From an uncultured Eubacteriales bacterium (GTDB taxonomy: Bacteria; Bacillota; Clostridia; Oscillospirales; Oscillospiraceae), in contig CAKTSK010000055.1 in assembly GCA_934597725.1 (NCBI GenBank), positions 1 to 6,707 on the forward strand: DNA of 6,707 nucleotides, given 5' to 3'. Of the stretch, positions 1-5,450 are shown piece after piece. A program made the position numbers and the translations under genes. Numbering within the stretch: the stretch's first letter is position 1; each line of letters starts with the position of its first letter. The notes under the pieces are model-generated. The model was not told the origin of the DNA, made no database searches, and saw nothing but the letters and a program-made list of their open reading frames with translations.

Positions 1-364
1 TGGCCCTCTCAGCGATAGGCTCCAAGCGAGCCGCCCACCGGCTGGGCGGCTGGGGTCAGATTCATTACCCTTCGGGGGAGCAACAGATTCAGAAGAATAC
101 CGTTTCTTTTCTTTTTCATGGTTTTCATCGAATGAATCTTAAAAGAATCCGCAGCGAATATTAAGACGAGCAACTCACAATAGAAACCTTCTATCCTTTC
201 GGACGCTGAGACTACTTGATCTTTCTATTCTCCAAATCCCAAACCAAAAATTGCGTTCCCAAATCAGTTTTTGTAAAGGGGCGGTCTCAAACCACGATCG
301 CGTCCTCGCCCTCCCAACCCAAAACAGAGCGAGTGAGCAACGAGCGGCCCATCTCCCCCGGGGT
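1..364. other. Gene-less left flank with inverted repeats
   Basis: I see no supportable gene here. Two plus-strand frames are open from the left edge, to stops at 140-142 and 162-164, but they overlap and use codons unlike the genes downstream (ATA, CGA, TCA, AGA), so neither is credible as a gene end. The stretch is rich in inverted repeats. A 9-bp stem pairs 29-37 with 43-51 and competes with a 5-bp stem at 18-22/28-32. A perfect 9-bp inverted repeat, AGATTCATT (58-66) and AATGAATCT (131-139), encloses a short TTCG-capped stem near 68-79. A 6-bp stem pairs 180-185 with 189-194. From about 80 to 300 the DNA is clearly richer in A and T than the genes. It could be part of a structured RNA or a degenerate mobile or repeat element cut by the window edge. 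I do not recognise the family. Confidence 0.4.
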
Positions 365-515
365 CCAGGGGCCGCGGCCCCTGGTGTTCTTTCCCCCGCT
401 TTCTCCAAAGAAAGCGGGACACCCCCCACGGGCAGTGGCCCCCACGGAGTGGGTAACTCCGAATTTCTTGCCTGTATGACAGGCGCCCCTCCCACCTCCC
501 CGGCGGGAGGGTTTT
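365..515. repeat. Hairpin-dense intergenic element (REP/MITE-like)
   Basis: Five dyads follow one another within 150 bp. They are a perfect 20-bp palindrome (365-384), a perfect 10-bp stem with loop CCAA (395-404/409-418), a 6-bp stem CGGAGT/ACTCCG (445-450/456-461), a 6-bp stem GCCTGT/ACAGGC with loop ATG (470-475/479-484), and a C-rich/G-rich stem ending in four T's (495-515). From memory, intergenic stretches of this style, with a GC palindrome beside a stem containing AGAAAGCGGG, recur in Oscillospiraceae genomes, so I infer a dispersed repeat. I cannot show a second copy in this window. Confidence 0.4.
487..515 (+). terminator. Probable intrinsic terminator upstream of the two-component operon
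   Basis: CCTCCC at 495-500 pairs with GGGAGG at 505-510 around a CGGC loop. An alternative 7-bp pairing joins CCCTCCC (487-493) to GGGAGGG (505-511). TTTT follows at 512-515. It would end plus-strand transcription entering from the left and so insulate the response regulator promoter. The T-run is short, so efficiency is uncertain. Confidence 0.45.
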
Positions 516-529
516 CCTATTCCCTGACG

Positions 530-567
530 TTAAGAAAATCTTAATCTCCTTCCCCATTGTTTCTTAA
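530..567 (+). promoter_or_regulatory. Candidate response-regulator operator (TTAA repeats)
   Basis: TTAAGA (530-535) and TCTTAA (539-544) form a perfect inverted repeat with three A's between them. A further TCTTAA lies at 562-567, overlapping the proposed -35. Read as direct repeats, TTAA occurs at 530, 541 and 564, spaced 11 and 23 bp (about one and two helical turns), the spacing typical of OmpR/PhoB-family binding sites. Autoregulation by the regulator encoded directly downstream is an inference. Confidence 0.35.
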
Positions 568-585
568 AGCCGAGTTGGCTATCAT
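557..585 (+). promoter_or_regulatory. Sigma-A-like promoter of the two-component operon
   Basis: TTGTTT (557-562) and TATCAT (580-585) are separated by 17 bp, four of six matches to each consensus hexamer. Transcription would start around 592, immediately at the AGGAGG ribosome binding site (592-597), giving a 5' leader of only about 14 nt. That tight spacing is unusual, so another promoter further upstream is possible. Confidence 0.45.
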
Positions 586-605
586 AAATTCAGGAGGCGA
601 CGGAT

Positions 606-1301
606 ATGTATCACATCTTAGTTTGCGACGACGAAAAGGACATCGTGTCCGCCCTGACGATCTACCTCACCACCGGCGGCTATCAGGTCTTTCCCGCCTA
701 CGACGGCGTGGAAGCCTTGAGCATTCTGGAGCGGGAGGAGATCCATCTGGTCCTGCTGGACATCATGATGCCCAAGCTGGATGGCATCGCCGCCCTGCGG
801 AAGATCCGGGAGCGGTCCAACGTGCCGGTGATCTTCCTCACCGCCAAGAGCGAGGATGTGGACAAGATCCAGGGCCTGAACCTGGGGGCCGACGACTATG
901 TGACCAAGCCCTTCAACCCCGTGGAGGTGCTGGCCCGGGTCAAGTCTCAGCTGCGCCGCTATTTGCAGCTGGGGGGCGGCACGGTGAAGCCCTCTGCCCT
1001 GCGTCTGGGGGGCATCACCCTGGACGACCGGACCAAGGAGGTCACCCTGGACGGGGACCCCGTGGCCCTCACCCCCCGGGAGTATGAGATCCTGCGCCTG
1101 CTCATGGAGAACCCCGGCACCGTCTACTCCCCCAAGCGCATCTACCGGATCGTGTGGGGCGAGGAACCCTATGGGGTGGAAAACGCCGTGGCCGTCCATA
1201 TCCGTCACCTGCGGGAAAAGCTGGAGATCAACCCCTCTGACCCCCGCTACATCAAAGTGGTCTGGGGCCAGGGGTACAAGATGGAAGGAGGCAAGCCATG
1301 A
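606..1301 (+). CDS. OmpR-family response regulator
   Basis: This 231-residue DNA-binding response regulator would be phosphorylated by the kinase encoded next. The receiver domain (about 1-115) has every conserved position: acidic pair D8/D9, phospho-acceptor D52 in LLDIMMP, switch residue T79, and K101 in VTKPF. The C-terminal winged helix (about 130-228) shows LTPREYEILRLL, the recognition region VENAVAVHIRHLREKLE, and the wing YIKVVWGQGYKM, all typical of OmpR/PhoB/VanR regulators. Length is normal for the family. The ATG is fixed by AGGAGG at 592-597, 8 nt upstream. Its TGA overlaps the kinase ATG by the ATGA quadruplet, so the two are almost certainly translationally coupled. Target genes and stimulus cannot be read from the sequence. 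Autoregulation through the TTAA repeats at 530-567 is plausible. Confidence 0.93.
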   Translation: MYHILVCDDEKDIVSALTIYLTTGGYQVFPAYDGVEALSILEREEIHLVLLDIMMPKLDGIAALRKIRERSNVPVIFLTAKSEDVDKIQGLNLGADDYVTKPFNPVEVLARVKSQLRRYLQLGGGTVKPSALRLGGITLDDRTKEVTLDGDPVALTPREYEILRLLMENPGTVYSPKRIYRIVWGEEPYGVENAVAVHIRHLREKLEINPSDPRYIKVVWGQGYKMEGGKP

Positions 1302-3424
1302 AAAAGTATCGTGCGTCCATCGGGGCCAAAGTGGTCGCCTGGATCTTGTGCCTGGGCGGACTGACGGCCGGGGTCCTCTGCGGCGGGCAGGCATCCTGGC
1401 TGGCAGCGCGGGGGGCGTATCAAAGCATGTCCGACGGCTCCCTGCGCCTGCAAAAGGAGGGCCAGCAGGAGATCCTCCAGGAACAGCTGGAAGACATCGT
1501 CTATGCCTACCAGCGGTACCGGCAAGAGGACCTCGGCGCCATACCCCTGGATGGGGGACAGACAGACAAAAATGTGTTCTATACCATCAAAAATCCCCAG
1601 AAGGTCACCCTCTATGCCAGCCCAGAGCAGGGGGAGTATCGGGAGAAAGCCGTCTGGGAAGGAACGGTCAAAGAGCCTGACACCGAGGAGTACATCATGA
1701 GGGATTACGACTCCCTGGAAGCCAAGGAACAGGCCCTGCAAAAGCTATATGAAACCTATGACGTGGTGGACGAAGTCGTGTCCGAGCAGGTCTATGACGA
1801 CGGCGCCGTAGCCAACGAGTCGGGCGAGGTGACCGGCACAGGATACCAGGAGCGCTACCGCCTCTCTGCCCGGTGCGTCCAATACGGTGAGGAGGAGCGG
1901 GTGGAGATCACCGCTTACCTCCGGGCGGAGCTGGTCCCCGCCGGGGAGATCTACAGCAGGCTGACCTATCTGGACCAGATGGGGACCTACCGCTATGAGC
2001 TGGCGGTGGCTGCGGTGGCCGGGCTGGTCCTGGGCGGGCTGGGTCTGTTGTTCCTGGCGCTGAGCGCCGGCTATGGCCCCCGGAACCCGGAGAAGGCAGA
2101 GACCTGCGCCATAGACCGCTGGCTGCCGGCGGACCTTACGGCGGTGGTGGGGCTGGCGATCCTGCTGCTCTGGCTGTCTGACCTGCCTGTGGGGGCGGCG
2201 GCCCGGTCGGTGATCCCCCTGGACGGGGTGCTGCTCTGCCTGCTCTGTCTGGCCCTCCTGGTGACCGGCCTGCTGTCCATCCTGCGGCAGAAACGGACGG
2301 GGACCTGGAAGGACCACCTGCTCTGGAATCGGATCGGAAAGCCGGTCAAGGGCTGGGTGCGGAAGCTGTGGGAGCTGCTCCGGGGCTGGGCGCGAAAGCT
2401 GCGGGGCCTGCTGGGGCAGGGCGCGGCGCAGCTGCCCATCATCTGGCAGGCGCTGGTGTGCTTCCTGGCGCTGTGTCTGCTGGAGGGCCTGTGCCTGGTG
2501 GGCATCCGCACCGGCAACGGCGTGGCCGTGCTCTGGGTCCTGCTCAAAGGCGTGGAGGGGCTGCTGCTGCTGTGGGTGGTGCTGTCCATCCAGAAGCTCC
2601 GGGAAGGGGCGGAAAAGCTGGCCGCCGGAAAGCTGGACTATCAGCTGCCCCTGGACAAACTCCATGGTCCCTTCCGCGCCCACGGCGAGGACCTGAACAA
2701 CATCCGCCAGGGCATCCGCCACGCGGTGGAGGAGCAGATGAAATCCGAGCGGATGAAGACCGAGCTCATCACCAACGTCTCCCACGACATCAAGACCCCT
2801 CTGACCTCCATCGTCAACTATGTGGACCTGCTGAAAAAGGAGCCGATGCCCAACGACCAGGCCAAGGAATACCTGGAGGTGCTGGACCGGCAGTCGGCCC
2901 GGCTGAAAAAACTCACCGAGGATCTGGTGGAAGCCTCCAAAGCCTCCACGGGCAACCTGACGGTGGACCTGCAGCCCACAGACGTGAACGTGCTGCTCAC
3001 CCAGTGCGCCGGGGAGTACCAGGAAAAGCTGGCCGCCCAACAGCTGGATCTGGTCCTGACCCCCGACCCGGACGGGCCGCGGATCTCCGCCGACGGGCGG
3101 CTGCTGTGGCGGGTGTTTGAAAACCTGCTGAGCAACATCATCAAGTACGCCCTGCCGGGGACCCGGGTCTACCTCACCTGCACGGCTACTGAGGAGACGG
3201 TGAGCATCGTCTTCCGCAACATCTCCGCCAACCCCCTGAACATCTCGGCGGAGGAGCTGATGGAGCGCTTCGTGCGGGGGGACAGCGCCCGCAACACCGA
3301 GGGCAGCGGCCTGGGCCTGTCCATCGCCCGCAGCCTGACCCAGCGCCAGGGGGGTGACTTCTCCCTGACCATCGACGGGGACCTGTTCAAGGCCGGCCTG
3401 ACCTTCCCCCGGGGCAGCGCCTGA
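1298..3424 (+). CDS. Multi-pass membrane sensor histidine kinase (VanS-like catalytic core)
   Basis: This 708-residue kinase is the partner of the regulator upstream. TM1 (about 8-30) leads into a ~200-residue predicted extracytoplasmic domain (about 31-233). Five further hydrophobic segments lie near 234-256, 279-298, 308-328, 379-403 and 408-430. A HAMP-like linker (about 431-480) follows, with the dimerisation/phosphoacceptor helix around H496 (NVSHDIKTPL) and an HATPase domain (about 560-705) with N box FENLLSNIIKYA and G2 box EGSGLGLSIA. The usual DxGxG G1 box is replaced by a FRNIS-type segment (639-643), which I believe is common in this clostridial subfamily. The cytoplasmic loop at 329-378 is Trp/Arg/Lys-rich and contains an 11-residue tandem repeat. 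The start follows AAGGAGG (1285-1291) by 6 nt. The ligand is unknown: the external domain resembles nothing I recognise. Confidence 0.92.
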   Translation: MKKYRASIGAKVVAWILCLGGLTAGVLCGGQASWLAARGAYQSMSDGSLRLQKEGQQEILQEQLEDIVYAYQRYRQEDLGAIPLDGGQTDKNVFYTIKNPQKVTLYASPEQGEYREKAVWEGTVKEPDTEEYIMRDYDSLEAKEQALQKLYETYDVVDEVVSEQVYDDGAVANESGEVTGTGYQERYRLSARCVQYGEEERVEITAYLRAELVPAGEIYSRLTYLDQMGTYRYELAVAAVAGLVLGGLGLLFLALSAGYGPRNPEKAETCAIDRWLPADLTAVVGLAILLLWLSDLPVGAAARSVIPLDGVLLCLLCLALLVTGLLSILRQKRTGTWKDHLLWNRIGKPVKGWVRKLWELLRGWARKLRGLLGQGAAQLPIIWQALVCFLALCLLEGLCLVGIRTGNGVAVLWVLLKGVEGLLLLWVVLSIQKLREGAEKLAAGKLDYQLPLDKLHGPFRAHGEDLNNIRQGIRHAVEEQMKSERMKTELITNVSHDIKTPLTSIVNYVDLLKKEPMPNDQAKEYLEVLDRQSARLKKLTEDLVEASKASTGNLTVDLQPTDVNVLLTQCAGEYQEKLAAQQLDLVLTPDPDGPRISADGRLLWRVFENLLSNIIKYALPGTRVYLTCTATEETVSIVFRNISANPLNISAEELMERFVRGDSARNTEGSGLGLSIARSLTQRQGGDFSLTIDGDLFKAGLTFPRGSA

Positions 3425-3432
3425 CCGGCGGC

Positions 3433-3483
3433 TCTCCCCCGGCGGCTTCGGCCGCCGGGGGAGAAAAAACGGGGAAAGTTTTT
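3433..3483 (+). terminator. Strong TTCG hairpin after the two-component operon
   Basis: A perfect 14-bp stem (3433-3446/3451-3464) is capped by a TTCG tetraloop and begins 9 nt after the kinase stop. The DNA just 3' is A-rich rather than T-rich. A second small stem, AAAAAC (3465-3470)/GTTTTT (3478-3483), provides five T's further on. The element is therefore a very stable 3' structure but not a textbook terminator. It may act as an mRNA 3'-end stabiliser, with the T-run stem at 3542-3566 as back-up termination. Confidence 0.55.
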
Positions 3484-3494
3484 CCGCCCCCGGG

Positions 3495-3524
3495 TTGACG
3501 GCAGAGGGGGGACCGGGCTATACT
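3495..3524 (+). promoter_or_regulatory. Sigma-A-like promoter of the SpoIID-HAD operon
   Basis: TTGACG (3495-3500) and TATACT (3519-3524), separated by 18 bp, each match five of six consensus positions. Initiation is expected near 3531, giving a leader of about 83 nt before the ATG. It does not resemble a sigma-E promoter (CATA-type -10), which would be expected for the mother-cell engulfment spoIID of Bacillus. Confidence 0.65.
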
Positions 3525-3541
3525 GAAGAAAATGCCCTCCC

Positions 3542-3566
3542 GGACCGGATCTTCCGGCCTTTTTTT
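3542..3566 (+). terminator. Leader terminator / possible attenuator before the SpoIID gene
   Basis: GGACCGGA (3542-3549) pairs with TCCGGCC (3553-3559) through 7 bp with one bulged A and a 3-nt loop, followed at once by seven T's (3560-3566). This is a clear intrinsic-terminator signature lying inside the predicted 5' leader, after the promoter and before the gene. The same 5' arm (3542-3548) is perfectly complementary to CCGGTCC at 3587-3593, so a competing antiterminator is possible. It could instead simply be the terminator of the kinase operon. Confidence 0.55.
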
Positions 3567-3613
3567 CTTGGGAGGACCCGGCGGGGCCGGTCCCCCCGGG
3601 AGAAGGAGGAACC

Positions 3614-4591
3614 ATGAAAAAGATCATTGGGGTGGCCCTGGTCCTGGTGGTGGTCCTGTTCGCCCTGCCCTTTGTGCTGGGCGGTCCCGACGGCGAGGGA
3701 CCCGCCGCCCCCGAGGAAGCCCTGCCCCTGGCCGACAGCGGCCACACCCTGCGGGTGAAGGGGGCCGACGGTCAGGTGACGGAAATGGACCTGAACCAGT
3801 ATCTGTGGGGCGTGGTGGCCGCCGAGATGCCCGCTTCCTTTGAACAGGAGGCCCTGAAGGCCCAGGCCGTCGCCGCCCGGACCTATGCCCTGCACAAAGG
3901 CCCCAGCGCCAGCCACCCCGACGCGGACCTCTGCACCGACTACGCCTGCTGCCAGGCGTGGATCGCCCGGGCGGACGCCGAGAACAACTGGGGCGACCAG
4001 GCCGTGGCCTATGCCAACAAGATCACCACCGCCGTGTCGGACACCGGCAATCAGGTCATCCTGTACAACGGCCAGCTCATCGACGCGGTCTTCCACTCCT
4101 CCTCGGCAGCGGCCACCCAGGACGCGGTGGAGGTGTGGGGCAACAGCATTCCCTATCTGCAAAGCGTGACCTCCCCCGAGGGGGAGGAGGTCCCCAACTA
4201 CGAGAGCCAGGTGGCCATGACCCCGGAGGAGTTCCGCGCGGCCTTCCTCCAGGCCCAGCCCACCGCCGTGCTGGAGGGCGACCCCGCCGGCTGGGTGGGG
4301 GAGATCCAGCGCACGCCGGGGGGGAGCGTCCACAGCGTCACCATCGGCGGGGTCCCGGTCACCGGGGCCCAGGCCCGGCAGATCTTTTCCCTGCGCTCGG
4401 CCACCTTTGAGCTGGCTTACGACGGGGGGAGCTTCCAGTTCTCCGTCACCGGCTTCGGCCACGGGGTGGGCATGAGCCAGTACGGCGCGGACGCGATGGC
4501 CGCGGAAGGCAAGGGCTATGTGGAGATCCTCCAGCACTACTACACCGGCGTGACGGTGGACGAGTGCCCGGCGGCTCTGCTGCCCCAGTGA
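3614..4591 (+). CDS. spoIID: SpoIID-domain protein (stage II sporulation protein D / LytB-like)
   Basis: This 325-residue, membrane-anchored SpoIID-family peptidoglycan lytic transglycosylase cuts glycan strands at the septum/forespore membrane during engulfment in the best-known members. Residues 4-23 form one hydrophobic anchor, followed by a Pro/Ala-rich linker (about 25-40). The SpoIID domain shows LWGVVAAEMPASFEQEALKA with catalytic-type E71, AVAARTYAL, the TDYACCQAW segment, FHSSSAAATQ, GFGHGVGMSQYGA (280-292) and HYYTGV (308-313). H101, C107, C112 and C113 sit where the zinc ligands of C. difficile SpoIID are reported. Length is close to Bacillus SpoIID (about 340). AAGGAGG at 3603-3609 precedes the ATG. 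It lacks the spoIIQ/spoIIID neighbours seen in some Firmicutes, so it may be a paralogue rather than the engulfment enzyme. The symbol is tentative. Confidence 0.85.
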   Translation: MKKIIGVALVLVVVLFALPFVLGGPDGEGPAAPEEALPLADSGHTLRVKGADGQVTEMDLNQYLWGVVAAEMPASFEQEALKAQAVAARTYALHKGPSASHPDADLCTDYACCQAWIARADAENNWGDQAVAYANKITTAVSDTGNQVILYNGQLIDAVFHSSSAAATQDAVEVWGNSIPYLQSVTSPEGEEVPNYESQVAMTPEEFRAAFLQAQPTAVLEGDPAGWVGEIQRTPGGSVHSVTIGGVPVTGAQARQIFSLRSATFELAYDGGSFQFSVTGFGHGVGMSQYGADAMAAEGKGYVEILQHYYTGVTVDECPAALLPQ

Positions 4592-4607
4592 GAAAGGCGG
4601 TGCAGCG

Positions 4608-5300
4608 ATGATCAAAGTCGTCTTATGGGACCTGGACAACACGTTGCTGGATTTCCCCGCCGCCGAGCGGGTGGCCCTGCGGCAGACCTTTGCGGATTTC
4701 TCCCTGGGGTTCTGCACCGAGGAGCAGATCGCCCGGTTCTCCGTGCTCAACCTGAGCTGGTGGAAGCGGCTGGAGCGGGGGGAGATCACCAAAGCCCAGC
4801 TGTTGTCCGGCCGCTTTCAGGAGTTTTTCCAGGCAGAGGGGGTCCCCTGCACGGCCTATGAGGACTTCAACGCCGCCTACCAGGACCACCTGGGCGACAC
4901 CGTCGTCTTTCTGGACGACAGCGACCGCCTGGTGCGGGACCTGAAAGGCCGGGTGAAGCAGTACGCCGTCACCAACGGCACCCGCCGTGCCCAGGAGCGC
5001 AAGCTGGCCAAGTCGGGCCTGGGGGAGCTGCTGGACGGGGTGTTCATCTCGGAGGACGTGGGCGCGGAAAAGCCCAGCCTGGACTTTTTCCGGCCGGTCC
5101 TCCAGGCCATCGGCCCCTATGACAAGCAGGAGCTGCTCCTCATCGGCGACTCTCTCACCAGCGACATGGAGGGGGGACGCCGGGCGGGCATCCCCTGCTG
5201 CTGGTACAACCCCGCCGGCGCGGCGGCTCCGGCGGACCTGCCTCTGCGCTATGAGATCCGCAACCTGAACCAGGTGCGGCAGATCGTGGCGGGGAACTGA
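4608..5300 (+). CDS. yjjG: HAD-superfamily hydrolase, YjjG-type nucleotidase
   Basis: This 230-residue cytosolic phosphatase resembles the YjjG family of pyrimidine 5'-nucleotidases, thought to clean up non-canonical nucleotides. All four HAD motifs are visible: motif I WDLDNTLLDF with nucleophile D8 and acid/base D10, motif II T122 in VTNGT, motif III K155 in AEKP, and motif IV GDSLTSD with D181 and D186. The helical C1 cap occupies about 15-95 and includes the LSWWKRLERGEI segment. The TNGT/QxxKLxxSGL and EDVGAEKP stretches favour YjjG over other subfamily I HADs. AAAGGCGG (4593-4600) lies 7 nt before the ATG, and only 16 bp separate it from the spoIID-like stop, so the two are likely co-transcribed. 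Exact substrate is inferred; general sugar- or nucleotide-phosphatase activity is the alternative. Confidence 0.88.
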   Translation: MIKVVLWDLDNTLLDFPAAERVALRQTFADFSLGFCTEEQIARFSVLNLSWWKRLERGEITKAQLLSGRFQEFFQAEGVPCTAYEDFNAAYQDHLGDTVVFLDDSDRLVRDLKGRVKQYAVTNGTRRAQERKLAKSGLGELLDGVFISEDVGAEKPSLDFFRPVLQAIGPYDKQELLLIGDSLTSDMEGGRRAGIPCCWYNPAGAAAPADLPLRYEIRNLNQVRQIVAGN

Positions 5301-5330
5301 CCCGGGACCAACGATACCATACAGAATGAG

Positions 5331-5378
5331 AAAGAGACCTCCCGCCGGAAGCTGTGCTTCCGGCGGGAGGTCTCTTTT
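5331..5378. terminator. Long bidirectional terminator of the SpoIID-HAD operon
   Basis: A perfect 22-bp stem (5331-5352 with 5356-5377) has a TGT loop. Its right arm ends in TTTT (5375-5378) and its left arm begins with AAA, so it can terminate from either side, chiefly on plus for the gene ending at 5300. Confidence 0.88.
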
Positions 5379-5407
5379 GCGGCGGATGCGCTGCGGAGAC
5401 GGACGGC

Positions 5408-5438
5408 AAAAACCGGGACCACCGTGGGGTGGTCCCGG
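5408..5438 (-). terminator. Intrinsic terminator of the minus-strand peptidase gene
   Basis: A perfect 11-bp stem (5413-5423/5428-5438) with a GTGG loop on plus is followed, reading on minus, by TTTTT (5412-5408). It begins 12 nt beyond the peptidase stop and is a textbook intrinsic terminator for that gene. With the hairpin at 5331-5378 it forms a double barrier between convergent genes. Confidence 0.88.
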
Positions 5439-5450
5439 AAAGCAGTGCAG

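Noticed and set aside
29..51. Hairpin as an intrinsic terminator
   Set aside because: The stem is strong but neither strand has a T-run after it.
2..164. Possible C-terminal ends of an upstream plus-strand gene (stops at 142 or 164)
   Set aside because: Two overlapping frames are equally open, neither shows recognisable protein sequence, and codon use does not match the neighbours. Unresolvable without upstream DNA.
175..495. Minus-strand open frame of 106 codons upstream of the response regulator
   Set aside because: It spans the hairpin-dense element, has no ribosome binding site, a Pro/Gly/Arg-rich GC-driven composition and no domain. It is best read as a chance frame across a repeat.
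618..1394. Long minus-strand frame opposite the response regulator
   Set aside because: The plus-strand regulator has every family motif. The antisense protein is His/Gln/Gly-rich low complexity, typical of frames opposite GC-rich genes.
1745..3040. 431-codon minus-strand frame opposite the histidine kinase
   Set aside because: Extreme Gln/His/Pro content mirrors the kinase codons; no start signal and no domain.
3518..4792. 424-codon minus-strand frame opposite the SpoIID-like and HAD genes
   Set aside because: It crosses two well-supported plus-strand genes and their leader, and is Gly/His/Val-rich without motifs.
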